A stretch of DNA of 64,000 bases. Source: Urechis unicinctus. Taxonomy: Eukaryota; Annelida; Polychaeta; Xenopneusta; Urechidae. A program made the translations under genes and the position numbers. Positions 1-17,366 of this stretch are shown here, in pieces; position 1 is the stretch's first letter, and each line of letters begins with the position of its first letter. The stretch is from positions 43,537,219 to 43,601,218 of the forward strand of contig CM067358.1 in the NCBI GenBank assembly GCA_034190875.2, written 5' to 3'. The notes beneath the pieces were generated by a model. It was given only the letters and a program-made list of their open reading frames with translations, did not search any database and was not told the DNA's origin.

Positions 1-338
1 TGTTGTCAAGGCCAATGTTTCCGGTGGGATGAGAACTCAACAAAACCATATAAACTATCAACCTTAGGTTGCGTGCTGGAAATGAAAGCTTCCAGAAACG
101 ATCAATGTAGTGGCATCGATCCTGCCACCACCTAGGTAAGGCTTCTGTCTCTACGATACACTCAATGACGACCATTGATCTTAAAGATTATTTCAATGAT
201 ACATGGAGGTGTCGGTTGAAAAGATTGGAGGACTTCAACAAATATCTGAGTTGCTTGGTTGGACTTCAAGGAGTTCAAAGAACTCTGCGCAAACTAGTGT
301 TTTTGATCTTTGATGATATGTGGAAGTGTTATAATTGA
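1..338. other. Edge region with coding-like frames on both strands, unresolved
   Basis: A plus-strand frame runs from ATG at 165 to a stop ending at 338 (57 codons, rich in Leu, Arg and Asp). On the opposite strand a frame starts with ATG at 175 and stays open to the window edge (58 codons so far). Both have balanced composition and neither resembles a family I know. Only one at most can be real, and the window edge prevents a decision. A splice-donor-like CTAG/GTAAGG lies at about 132-141 on the plus strand. Confidence 0.2.
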
Positions 339-374
339 TTCCAGCGATCAGGCTGTGAGAAACAAATTTGGACC

Positions 375-472
375 CCATGGAGAACACCCCATAGAGAACA
401 CCCCATGGAGAACACCCCAAGGAGAACATCCCATGGAGAACACCCCATGGAGAACACCCCACGGAGAACATC
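375..472 (+). repeat. 14-bp minisatellite, seven units
   Basis: Seven head-to-tail copies of a unit close to CCATGGAGAACACC, with one to three changes in some copies. Because 14 is not a multiple of three, a reading frame through it changes register at every unit, so the short open frames here are not evidence of a gene. Confidence 0.9.
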
Positions 473-569
473 ATCACATTTCCAATGGCTCTAGCTGAGC
501 AACAGGAAGTTGTGTCAAGAGGAATTTTCGATGGATGAAGACAATCAGCTTATTTGAGCATACAGCTCT

Positions 570-575
570 TTTATT
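570..575 (-). terminator. Polyadenylation signal AATAAA
   Basis: TTTATT on the plus strand reads AATAAA on the minus strand, about 60 nt past the stop codon of the gene at 635-1865. The spacing gives a short 3' UTR and agrees with the three-exon model. The hexamer is common in AT-rich DNA, so the support comes from position. Confidence 0.5.
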
Positions 576-634
576 TCAATGCTTCGCTAGTGAGTCAAAT
601 GATGTGACATACCAATTAAAGTCACATGACCTGT

Positions 635-1865
635 CTAATAATGCGTCGTTGTTTCTATGGTGGCCGTAACTTGTTCGTCACTCAGCGTTGTAATTAAAAG
701 TTGTTCGTCACTCGGCGTTGTAAGCAGAAGTTGCTCGTCACTCGGCGTTGTAAGCAGAAGTTGTTCGTCACTCGGCGTTGTAAGCAGAAGTTGTTCGTCA
801 ATCGGCGTTGTAAGCTGAAGTTGTTCGTCAATCGGCGTTGTAAGCTGAAGTTGTTCGTCACTCGGCGTTGTAAGCAGAAGTTGTTCGTCAATCGGCGTTG
901 TAAGCTGAAGTTGTTCGTCACTCGGCGTTGTAAGAAGAAGTTGTTCGTCACTCGGCGTTGTAAGCTGAAGTTGTTCGTCACTCGGCGATGTAAGCAGATG
1001 CTGTTCGTCACTCGGCGTTGTACCAAGTAGATCTTCCAGGTCTGTACAATACACATTACTGATTTTTGTAAACGTAAATACATCGAATGATTCGTAATAA
1101 GAGCATACACGTTTCCTTAGTCCAACATGGCTGCTTGCCGCCGACTGATATACTTTCCCGGTTACGGTTTCCGCCTATTGTTGAATACCGTATGTAGTGC
1201 TCTACGTATTGATGACAATATCTGTTTCAAAGCTGTTATAGCTCCCGCATGTTTGTTTCATTGATGACCATATGATTTTGTTTATTACCAATTGACTCTT
1301 CAACCTCGTTTGGATCCGGACTCACGGCATCTTCTTCTTCCTGGTCGTCTGATGTCTCGCTCTCATCGTCGTCTTCGTCCTCACCCGACGCAGGTTTGGA
1401 AATAAGGAGGACACTTTCAAAATATGTAAAGGCACCACTATCTGAAATATTATATAAAAATATAGTGAGATACTTAAATTTTTACAGCACCAAAATATGT
1501 AAAAAAAAGGCTGTAGTATGGGAACATAAATATATACATAACTAATAAACAGGGGAAAATGCATCAGTAACCTGCTAAGTTACTAATAAAGTTTCCATTG
1601 CAGGGAGCTGGTTTGTATTAAAGATAAATTGCTTTTGTCTGCTTTTGTACAAAAAGCCAAACGAACAGTCCTTGTTCCAATCTAACACATAGCCACATCT
1701 TCAGTTGTCACCCAAGAGCGCACGTCTTCATTGAGTGCGGTCACATTAATTGCAGTCCCGAAACTCACCCGACTCGTCCGAATCCCTTCGTTGTACGGAC
1801 GTGGCGCGGTCATTTAATGCAAGCACAAGGAGAGCGACAAGGGCACCAATGCAACGCTTCGCCAT
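635..1865 (-). CDS. Secreted acidic decapeptide-repeat protein, three exons (inferred)
   Basis: Spliced model: exons 1865-1769, 1441-1289 and 1041-635 on the minus strand, 657 nt or 218 residues. Intron 1 runs from GTGAGT to TATTTCAG; intron 2 from GTAATA to TTGTACAG. Both are phase 1 and each junction codon becomes Asp. Residues 1-23 form a signal peptide (basic start MAKR, core CIGALVALLVLAL, AxS cleavage site), so the product should be secreted; Arg-Arg follows at 26-27. Residues 52-81 are dominated by Asp, Glu and Ser. From about residue 91, twelve decapeptides close to TTPSDEQLLL follow, with Ser/Ile at position 4 and Leu/Gln at position 9. The tail is Thr-rich. No family is recognised. 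The acidic, Ser/Thr-rich repeat suggests an extracellular matrix, mucin-like or mineral-binding role, which is inference only. A TATA box and AATAAA flank the model. Reading through exon 2 without splicing would end at 1236 and give a 100-residue form. Confidence 0.65.
671..1030. repeat. 30-bp minisatellite, twelve units
   Basis: Twelve contiguous 30-bp units of the type TTGTTCGTCACTCGGCGTTG followed by ten more bases, differing at a few positions. Thirty is a multiple of three and the unit lacks stops in several frames, so three long frames span it. The minus-strand frame giving TTPSDEQLLL joins exons upstream in phase and is the one used in the gene model. The other two give basic, Cys/Arg-rich or Arg/Asn-rich repeats with no such support. 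Confidence 0.95.
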
Positions 1866-1917
1866 ATTTGGTAACCCTGACGGCAAAGAATAAACCCAAC
1901 AAACGCTCTCGATCTCT

Positions 1918-1971
1918 CATATATACTGAACCACACAATGAAATGAAGCGCAGATTTATTATTCGCACGTG
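1918..1971 (-). promoter_or_regulatory. TATA box and E-box of the secreted repeat gene
   Basis: On the minus strand TATATATG lies at 1925-1918, about 60 nt before the ATG at 1865, so a start site near 1890-1895 and a 5' UTR of about 30 nt would be expected. A palindromic CACGTG E-box lies further upstream at 1966-1971. The ATG has A at -3 and G at +4. Both motifs are short, and their value rests on agreement with the splice model. Confidence 0.45.
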
Positions 1972-2670
1972 AGCAACGCGTGCAACTATTCCTTTTCAAT
2001 GATTGACATAAAACAATGTGTCCAATAAAACGATAGATTCGGTCTGATATTTGTTTATGTTCGTATTTGCAACGCCAATAAGGTGTGTGAACTGGTGCGT
2101 TCTAACTCAGCTGGTTTAACGCCAAATTAATTAAATGAATAAATCATTTAGATATCACGTGGTTTATGAAGCTATTAGCGTAGAGTAATAGTGATGGAAT
2201 GGTTGATGGCTGTGATTTGACCACGTCCTGAATGCAATAGCTAATTTGACAACGTGCAATTACACTTTCAGTACGAATATATCGACAAAATATTTGTGTG
2301 AATTGCGCTTATGTTAATTGCGCGCAATTACTCATATTTCTGCCGAGGGAACGTTCCTGATGTGATTCTACCTCCACTTGATGAGGAACGCTTGTGCGCA
2401 TACTGTAGCATTATGATTGTTGTAAATTCCCTATCGGACAACAACCATCATAATGTACCGGTTCATGTGCCGCTTTTAAGAAAGAGCTGACTAAAAAGTG
2501 AATCGTATGTAATCACCAGCAGGTCTGTTCGCTTAAGTATTCATGTTATTGATGAGAGTATTGTGCGACATTTCCACTCCACATAGGGAATTATTAGAAA
2601 CAGTTATTGGAAACAAGTAATTGAAATGAATAATATAATGGAAGTATGGTTCAGTTAATGTTGGTAAAGA
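1972..2670. other. No gene supported
   Basis: AT-rich spacer between the promoter above and the transposon at 2671. One 59-codon frame (2311-2490, plus) has reasonable composition but a poor start context, no visible splice partners and no recognisable motif. Confidence 0.5.
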
Positions 2671-4024
2671 CCAGGGTCTTAGCCAGAGACCCGTCCACCC
2701 GTCCATTGGACGGTTTTGTCGTAAATTTGGACGGGCTGAAATTTCCCCCCATAGCCCGTCCACCCGTCCACCCGTCCACTCGCATGCCCGTCCACTCGCC
2801 TCACAGACCGGATACAAGGAATTAACCAAGCCAGTTTAAACAGCTCATTTAAGGACAAACAGTGACACAGCACGCTGGCAACTCATCCATGATCAAAATA
2901 AATACTGTTCTGTTTGATAACGCTTCTTATGACGCATGTGGTTTAATCAACGCCATAATACCAAAGATCTTGCTATAATAAGATACCCGACTCGGACGTT
3001 TCTGTTGTGGTTTCGTGGAAGCTAAAATGTAAACAAAAGGCGTGGCTCAATGGCGATGACATGTACTCAAAAATAGCGCTGTATTTCTAAAATTTAACGA
3101 CTTTTTGATAGAGCCAATACATAAAAACAGTGCCATTTACTATTGACACCTTTTAATCAATTTGTGTGCCGATTTATTAACTACAATATTTTTATGAACG
3201 TTTGAACGAAGTCGCATATATCAGTATCTACCCCTGGCCTAGCCCCGATCGGACGGTAAAATACATACTTACTCAGACGTCCTGTGGGGCTGAATTTACC
3301 CCTTTTTAAGACACAGTCGGATATCTAGTCTACCATTAATTTACGAGCAATACAGCCAGAGACATATGCTAGAACATTCACTTCCTGGTTGGAAAGGCCT
3401 TTGTCAATTCAAACAGTTAATTGCAGCGCAGAAATGCCCATTTGTGTTTGACTTCTAGTCAGACATACACGCAAGTCATAACGAAGTTGGTTGGCTGTTG
3501 CGCGTCGAGTAGTTTCCACAAAAGATCTTTGATAATACTGTAATGATGGTGAATGGAGTTACGGCCAGTCTCGATCGTATACCTTCTCTAAAATGATACA
3601 CGATATGTTCGAGGATTGTAGGAATAATGACAACTAGAAGGCTGGCATACATTGTGCATGGTCGATTAGAGCATCATTCTGAAATGTCTGCCTCGCGGTA
3701 TCGCTTTTACCATGGATCTAATAAATTTTTGGTCTACACTGTTGGCTCGGGAATGAAGCTCACAAATTGCAATTGGGTGAAATATAATATCAACGCAAAG
3801 TCTTTGACTAAGTTAAAATTTCTCCCGTATGTTTGTGCCAGCGCAGGATATGTCATTTGTTATTAAATTTCTTTTGAACAAACACGTCATCCCCTATCAC
3901 TAACACCCCCAGCTTTCGGGCGAAGGCCAACAAACTACGTTATGATAATCAGTTGGTCATAACGTGATGGACGGGTCGGGGTAGAGATGGACGGGCAGTT
4001 TTCAAATCCTGGCTAAGACCCTGG
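2671..4024. mobile_element. Non-autonomous hAT-like DNA transposon
   Basis: The two ends are a perfect 16-bp inverted repeat, CCAGGGTCTTAGCCAG. Just inside both ends lie several copies of CCCGTCCA in mirrored orientation (2689-2796 on the left; as TGGACGGG at 3967-3996 on the right). A terminus beginning CAGGG with subterminal repeats is typical of hAT elements. The flanks GGTAAAGAC and GGTAGAC may be a degraded 8-bp target duplication, but this is imperfect. At 1.35 kb with no long frame or transposase motif, it must rely on an element elsewhere. Other superfamilies with CAGGG-like ends are not excluded. Confidence 0.65.
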
Positions 4025-4149
4025 GTAGACCCCAGGGAACTGATGATGTCATGTAGCGTGCTTAATGCATAAAAGTCTGCATTAACTGTCACTTACATCA
4101 GAAGAGAGAGAGAGTCAACCAGGGATACCATTGAATTTCTGTAACGCCG

Positions 4150-5412
<1,263 letters not shown>

Positions 5413-5512
5413 NNNNNNNNNNNNNNNNNNNNNNNNNNNNNNNNNNNNNNNNNNNNNNNNNNNNNNNNNNNNNNNNNNNNNNNNNNNNNNNNNNNNNNNN
5501 NNNNNNNNNNNN
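5413..5512. other. Assembly gap of 100 N
   Basis: Exactly 100 unknown bases, the usual placeholder for a gap of unknown size. The sequence immediately to the left is one copy of a local repeat, which may be why assembly failed. Confidence 1.
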
Positions 5513-8500
5513 TTATTTGCATCATCAGTTAAGTCCTACTTCATACTTTTTCGACCGTTTGTAGGTTTGTCAATAAAACCTGATCGATACGTTTGGAGAA
5601 TTCGGTGCTCGACATGTGAGATTCCTCAAACTGGGAAATATGCTGGTGAAGACGGTGCCTGAATTTGCGGGTCGCATTGTCACGATTCATTTTGTGAATC
5701 TAATGAACTGACCGGTGGTAAAAAGATCTTGTTTTGATTGATCGATTTTGGGCCAGACGACAATTCGCGCTGGCAAAAGAAGCACGCTGCGTATTACATT
5801 CATATGAATGATGGTATATATGTTACGCCCGCATAAACGGATTTATGAGTGATGGATTAAATGTCAGAGGTATTCCAAGCGACAAACCAAACCACTGACT
5901 GCTGGCGCCGATGCGTCTCCCAATCTTCTTCCTCTAAACGGAAGAATTACCCATGCAATTTATTGAAATGAAGTGGTGCGTGGGCATGCGTGGAATTATG
6001 TTTCTATCAAAAGCATTATATTTGGGTTCCTCATAGACTGATTATTTCCAGCTGAGGTTATTGTGGATTAATATTTCTGGGTCATGCTTATTATGGATTG
6101 CGATAAGATGCACTAGGTACAACATGATGAGTAGGTAAAAGCATTGTCTTCTAATTTTCTTTTAGGTCATTAATCAGGAATGCACATCCTACCGGCATTC
6201 ACCTATACACGTTTAACATTATGGAATCAACGAAAATTGTATCATCGAATTCATTGTAAAAGGATTATGGCACGATAAACTGGGGAATGCTGTTGGTAAG
6301 TTTTTGGATTTATCATAATTTCTTATCGTTCTATATAACCCATGATATACTTTAACTGTTACTCTATCACTCTATCTCCAGTTTGACGCAAGTTTACAGT
6401 CATTATCCAACGCTGAGTTCAATTGTTGCACAGCTCCATGCCCGACACGAAGACGTGAAACTAATGATATGTTACTGCAACGTTATTGATATGCGAGTAA
6501 TAGTATGAAGTATTTTTCTAGATGCATCACAGCAAAGTCTTGAGAGCGACCTTCGATAATGATATATGCCACAGCGTTCTTTATTATTTCTACGTTTGTG
6601 TTGTGACGGTGACTTAAATTAGCATGATTGCAATCTACTACATGTATAAATAATAGGGTTACAGCTCTGAAAGCAGACATTGTGTCGAATGAGGTTCATC
6701 ATTTGGGTTGGAAACTCTCACTCGGTGTCTTGCAACAACAGGGATCTTGCGTCCCCTGGATGCCACGTGACTCTTACGGAAAGCGAGCTGGCGAGATTGC
6801 ATTTATTATACGGGAAATTATCTCCAAGTCCCGAACACACTGTGTAGTACATATAATTTACAGGGTATTTAAGCTATATTATGCAACATTATTGTACTTA
6901 TCATCTGACACCTATTTGATAAATTGCTTTAGAATAATGATAAAATTGGTTCCAAGTTGCCATAATTGTCCAATTTACTTAGACGCAAGTCGTAATTTGA
7001 AGAGTCAATTATTTCTTGTAAATTAGTTTACAAACCAGCACCAACCACAAACATTTCTGTGATAAAATGCTTCATAGATAATATATGAAAGGTTACGTGT
7101 AATTAACTTCGTCAAATAAAGCAGTGCGGAAAAATATTTGTCTTCAAATATATAATGCCTATATAAATGCTTGAAAAATCTTCTAATAAATTGCTATTAT
7201 AACAAGATGAATATTCCTTAATATCATATCACTTATCGTCTCTACGGTTGAAGTGATAGCAAATTAATAATAATTGCCTGTCACGACCTGATATCAGGTT
7301 CAACACAATCATTGTTCCTTTACTCACAAATATGGAACACTTCCAAAGTGATATGGCTGGTTGTCAATTTTCATCTGACAATTTAATGGTACACTTCAGC
7401 AAACGAAGTCGTGCATTATCCATTGATAACAATAGCCTGTTTATGAATTGTCGCAAAGGGATCATTCATTTTGAATCTCATCAGCTTACACTAGCTAGAT
7501 TTGCAACACACTTGTAGCTTTATTATATGAACGTTTGCGACTTCATGTGAGGGTTATGCTTAATTATCCTTGTCTTCACAAACGCCAAATAAATTGGCCA
7601 TCTTTGTTCCAACCAAACAAAGAGACTTATCTCCATTATCGCAAATCACATCTCTAATCAAGGCCGTTGATAAATATTGTCACAGGACTTTAACAAATGT
7701 AAGGCTGAGTTTTGTATAATTCAAGGTGGAGATGTGAGAATCATTTGCAGCAATTATGTTGATTTATAAAAGGATTTTGCGGTCGAATAAAAGAGGTCAG
7801 CTTACGTATACAATTTAAGTAAATACGACCAGCGACCATCAAATAGAAACCGACAAATTGGGTATAATATGCAGAAACAACGCATTTGTATTATAGCTAG
7901 GCGGTGTTCAAGGCCACTGAGTAATCGCAGCTTGAAACCTATTAACACGAGGTGTGTGATAATCGTGGCATGAAAATTACAAATGCTGGTCTATTCATCT
8001 TACTGCTGTCTTTTATCTGGTTAGTGTGCGTATCTAACTAGAGGATACTGTGTTAATTTCGACATCCTCAGATGTAATAGATGTGAGATTTGCTATTATA
8101 CCTAACTTTTAATGTAATTTACAAGGTAAGCGTATCTGTTAAACAGAATCAATTTCTTGGTGCAAGGTGAGTTATATCAATTTTAACAAAATTGTAAGAA
8201 CATAATCATTAATGCCTTCAAGGCTAGCATATCTATCACAACAAATACGCTCAAATCACCAATATGCAATTGTAGAATGATCCATTGGAAAATTGCTTCC
8301 CTTAGAATCAATTAAACGGGTCTCAAGTATAGCTTCATAAGGCAAATGTTTGTGTGACCTTGCTTGGGTATTCCGCATCACTACATAAGTTGAAAAGTGA
8401 CACCTCTTATTCAGACCGGCCATCGATACAGGCAAAGTCTCTTAATATGACTAGGGTTAATCAGTGTGCTATAATAAGCTTCTGCATAGTGCACTTATGA

Positions 8501-9950
8501 TCGACCGGTTCGTTCCGATTATTTTACTTTATTATTAGATTCAGACTATCAAACATACACAATTTTGTCAATGTCCCTAAGGCCAGTTTAGAATTATCAT
8601 TTTCTCAGAAGAAACGATCTTTAGGTAGAAATCAGCGGCCCAACTAAAACACCCTGCCTGTGCATCGTATTCAGCAGGGACTCAAGGTTATCGAGCAAAA
8701 ACAGCCTCTAATCTTATTCACAAGATACTTTTGCTAAGCATGATAACTGAATGCACAAAGATTTGCAATGACATTGACAATCTAGTTATCTAGTTTCGTT
8801 ATTACCCAAAGCGTGTGGACGGATCTAGCAAGAAGAAGTTAATACTGGCTTCCATTGAAAGGAACAAATGTGTAGCTGTAATGACCTTGCGATGAGACTT
8901 ATGTATGATTATGTGTAATTTGAACTTGGCCTTTACATTGATGTGCATAGTTATCAACTGCGCTGGAACTAATCAATGTCTCGGTAAGAAATAATCAATA
9001 TGATTTCAAAGTGAGTTTAATGAATATTAAAGTGCCTATTACATCGATTTTCCACGATTTGTTTTATGAAAGCGAATGAGAGATACAGTGCATGCATATA
9101 CACCCAACGCCATTCGATGATCATACGTGATCTCACGTGATCTCATGCTGTCAAAGTGCAAACGTTTAACATGATCACGGCTGTTATTAATGGCATGGTA
9201 TATAACCGCTTATCACAACCCTGATGCCTCTTTTGTGATATGGAGATAAAGCGTTTCTATATTTAGTTTCATTGGGCGGGATAACTCTAAGTTCGTATGT
9301 AGAAGACCATCAATTATACCTCGTAAAAAGTCTTTTCCCTTGGTTATATAGTGTAGAATGTCGTCCTTTGCATATGCATCATCCGTTCAGTAGCCGAAAG
9401 CATAAGCCAAGTACCATACTTCTAAGTCATAGTGCGCGAGATCAAACATGACCAATGACCTTTCACGTGGTTGCCATGTAACAATACATTTCCAGCCCGA
9501 CAACATGCGTTGTGCAGATCACGCACTTCTAAACGTGAACTCGGTTGATTAAATGAGTCTGATGGATCCAACGATGCCAGTTTGGCTACAGACACGACAT
9601 AAGCGCATCCATCATGCATTACTGCAACGGGGCGAGATGTATTCGTTATACAAGTTGCTATAACAGGGTGACTCTTGAAGACATTATGGGTCGCTGTAGT
9701 GCTGCGTTTAGAACACTATTGTAGAGAATACCTTGAAGTTGTCTTGTATTTCACCACCAGCATCTTATTTTTCAATCAATTCAAAAGTATCGATAGTTAA
9801 ATGCATACAAATATCAAATATAAAAGCTGCTTGAAATTCAAATGCACCACTTCTTTTTATTCCATTTGTCCTAAATTCAAAGTTTTGAAATGGAATCGAA
9901 ACCTGCACACGGTGACTGCGAGCTTTTTTTCTCTTTACAAATGATCTAGA
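5513..9950. other. No gene or element recognised
   Basis: AT-rich sequence with only short frames (longest 132 codons at 6628-7026, plus, with no motif or codon signal). I see no inverted-repeat ends, tandem arrays or internal duplicates of other parts of the window here. Confidence 0.5.
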
Positions 9951-10015
9951 AATGCCCTTTTCCATGTCAAGTCGGTCAAGATATTGCTCTGTTAAATTCG
10001 GGAACTTTAGGACAG

Positions 10016-10304
10016 TGACGTCACATATGCCATTTGTCGTGAGGATTAAAAATCGTCACCATCTTCATTCTCCACGGTTCGTTGACTTACTTTTTGTGCG
10101 TTCCTTGGTGAGGAGTTTGCTTTATTGTTGTACGTTCCGCTGTCGGAACAATGAGAGGACGGTAGTGAGTTTTTTCGGTTTCCAAAAGACTGCAAACTAT
10201 ATCGCACATACCGACTCTCTTTGGCCACAATGGAGTCAATGGCAGCCGAACTAAACGACGGAGAGCCTCCAAGAAAATATGAGATCAGCTGGCAGAACAT
10301 TTAG
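10016..10304 (+). promoter_or_regulatory. CRE-containing promoter-like region with short ORF
   Basis: A full palindromic CRE, TGACGTCA, sits at 10016-10023 in a stretch with more GC than its surroundings. About 210 bp downstream an ATG at 10230 in good context (CCACAATGG) opens a 24-codon frame ending at 10304, starting MESMAAELNDGEPP. No splice donor lies inside that frame, so as it stands it could only encode a micropeptide. Frames on both strands also cross this region without motifs. The promoter idea is inference. Confidence 0.25.
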
Positions 10305-11981
10305 GCTAGTCTTTTATTTATTGATATGTTTGATGAAAGTTGCCAGTATATCAATCAAACTACCATGCAGGTCGTTATTGAAATTGTTTTGGCGGGTGTA
10401 GGAACAGGTAACTCATCGGAACTGAATCAGAGACAAAAGTGTCACACCCACGTCCAAGCACTGCCGACACTGGAGATTGCTCTCATTTGTCATTTTGGTG
10501 CAAGTAAGTGTTACAAGGTAACTGTATTATCATATTTGATCAAATGCATTCACAGTGATTCCCCTAGCCTTGCTTACACGCTCTGTTGTATGTAACCATG
10601 TGTCTTTTCATAGTCATAGACATCCAGTAAGGCTATGATATTAAAAACATTGCAGTATACGTTTTCTATAGATAACATAAATGGTCTATCTTTCCTGGAA
10701 AATATAGCTATTCCAGAGGTACCCAAGATGGAAACTGGCCCTTATTCTGTCTTTACTGATGATGCCGAGTTTGCCATTGATGTTGAATTGTAGTTTGAAA
10801 AGGTACAAGGGAAACATTGTTTTGTTTGCAACCATTGGTTCTTATTTGATGGAAAAATATAACCACCCCTTTGCTACCATGGGGGCCATGTTATATCATA
10901 TTTTGCAATTCCGTTCAGTATATTTGAATTTAGGTTGTACGATAGGTTTGCATATTTTTGTAGTGACAGATGTAATCTTATTTGTAGAATTTTAATTTAA
11001 AGTGACAGTACCTATATACTTGGCACTATAAGTTATTAAACTGCTTCGTATATCCAGATAGCTCCTGGCAGTGATTCTCTTAAAAGAAAACTAGATCCGA
11101 GCTTAAGCCGTCACTCATCGATGTCAGTCCAAATGGGGGGTATCCTATCGTAGCAAAATAAAGACCCAGTCAAGCGTGTCAAAGTACCAATTATGTTTGG
11201 TATGAATATGCATCAATCTAAAATGAAAGATGACACCAGAAAAGTTTCAAATGCACAAACATTGGTACCTAATTATATTCAATATGGCCATACAAGAGAT
11301 CCGATTTATAACATGACTATCATAAAATGTGTATAACACTGATTTAATTCAGACTGCATACATCAGTTCATAACTGAGGTGTTTAAGCTCGGGCAAAAAT
11401 ATACAAGCTCCAGACTTGCTGAGGTCCTTGCAGAGGAAACGAATGTTCCACCACCTATTGCCTCCCAGTACCCACAAACTTGAACAGGATCTTCACAGGT
11501 GACCATTCAACCTGAGCAAATGAGCTTCCTATGCTCCATTCTAGATATCTTGTATATTTGCCTCTCGGTTCATGGATAATCATGGGTCAGGGAATGATTC
11601 TCGTGTAGTTTTTACCGCACCGGCTGGTTTCATTTGCCAATTCTGTGCCATACCAAGAATATTAACCGGCGGTAGGCTAGATACCTGATTACTAGGATGC
11701 TTGGTGATGCATGACCATTCCTCTAGATGTTTTTGTGGATTCTGCATCCAAAGTGGGGTCTTGAATCAGAGCTCCCGGTTTCGAGTCTGACTTGGATAAT
11801 TCCATTCCAACTCGTATTAGCTAAAATATATAGCCATCACCATTAGTTCCCAAATGATATGTAATGGGGCGTCGTAATCTTACCAGAAGACGATATGGTT
11901 TGATGTTATGTGGTGTCATCTAAAAACTAATAACTCGCTTTTCGCTCCCGCTGATGTAGAATTTTCCTTGAGGCAGAGCAG

Positions 11982-11995
11982 CCAATGTGACGTCA
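11982..11995 (+). promoter_or_regulatory. CCAAT box next to a full CRE
   Basis: CCAAT at 11982-11986 is followed one base later by TGACGTCA at 11988-11995. The surrounding 11940-12110 is clearly richer in GC and CpG than the background. The pairing is typical of CREB/NF-Y promoters. Possible first exons lie on both sides: ATG at 12093 (plus) and ATG at 11919 (minus, 12 codons then CTG/GTAAGA). Confidence 0.35.
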
Positions 11996-12092
11996 AGGAA
12001 CCTGCCGCCTAGCGGACAACTGAAGCAAAATGGCATCGAGATAATGGCTTCGTATAATCGGCGGATATTTAGCGCTTATTCGTGTCGGCGCA

Positions 12093-12440
12093 ATGAATGA
12101 CGGGCCGCCGTTGGTAAATAAGTTATTCATCTCGTTGAATTCGATCGGATCGGAGTGAGGTTGTTTCCCCATACAACTGAACTGGTTACGTTGAGCAACT
12201 CAGGTCAGCGTTTCATTTCTACGTCTGTTGAATACAACTATTGCTATATATATCTTCTATCATTGCCGCTTGCTACTTGGCATCATTCCTTTGGCCGTTT
12301 TAATATAATACGGTATGCGAATAAAGCCTTTTGCATCGCAGCCACCTGACTTATCAAAAACCCTACCCCAGCCTCTCTTGTTTGTACTGAAACATATCCA
12401 CTTGGGGAACATTTGTGAGATGAACAGAGATCAAATCTGA
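12093..12440 (+). CDS. Possible two-exon small protein (weak)
   Basis: A plus-strand model downstream of the CCAAT/CRE pair. Exon 1 is 12093-12113 (MNDGPPL, donor GTAAAT). Exon 2 starts at 12342 after a good acceptor (CCTTTTGCATCGCAG) and is open in the matching phase 0 for 32 codons to TGA at 12440. The 39-residue product starts MNDGPPLPPDLSKT and matches nothing I know. Such short spliced frames can arise by chance, and a further 3' exon or a non-coding transcript is equally possible. Confidence 0.22.
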
Positions 12441-16846
<4,406 letters not shown>

Positions 16847-17239
16847 CACAAAGTTTAAGAGATTGACTTGAGTAAAAACAACAATTTTCGGTAATACAAT
16901 TTTATAATCAATCAAATATCTTAGTTCTTCAAATATACATAATCAATAGTCATGTTTAAACATTATTTCGACCTTTTGGGTCAAAGTATAATTCGTTATA
17001 GGGAAGATATTAACGTTTTCGTGTTATGTCAACGAATGGTTAGTTGCTAAAATTTGGTTTTGCTATAATATTTAAAATCCAATGAAAACATTAGTGATAT
17101 GTTATCTTTGTGCGTCACTAAGACTAGACTATCAAATCAAAATGGTCAAACAAAAATATTTTCAAACGTTTTGAATGAAAATGTGCATTGATTTCATGTC
17201 GACATAGCGGTATATCCAATCGTTGACCTAAGCCATATC

Positions 17240-17366
17240 CATATATATATATATATATATATATAGTATATATAAATATGTAATTATGCAAGGCTTGATA
17301 TGCTATATATATATCATATATATATATATATACGTAGATATATATCAATATATATATATATATATG
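17240..17366. repeat. Broken (AT)n cluster
   Basis: Three AT runs separated by 20-40 bp of other sequence. A full CRE palindrome, TGACGTCA, lies directly against its right end at 17365-17372, just before block A begins. Confidence 0.85.

Noticed and set aside
694-1110. Alternative frames through the 30-bp minisatellite (RRVTNNFSLQ-type on minus, VTRRCKQKLF-type on plus)
   Set aside because: Open only because the unit is a multiple of three without stops; neither joins a supported upstream exon as the DEQ frame does.
2311-2490. 59-codon plus frame
   Set aside because: Weak start context, no splice partners, no motif.
11340-11920. Coding-like stretches in several frames on both strands, including a plus-strand 11353-11483 exon-like piece
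   Set aside because: Competing frames overlap on opposite strands and no single frame is supported; kept only as part of the promoter-island finding.
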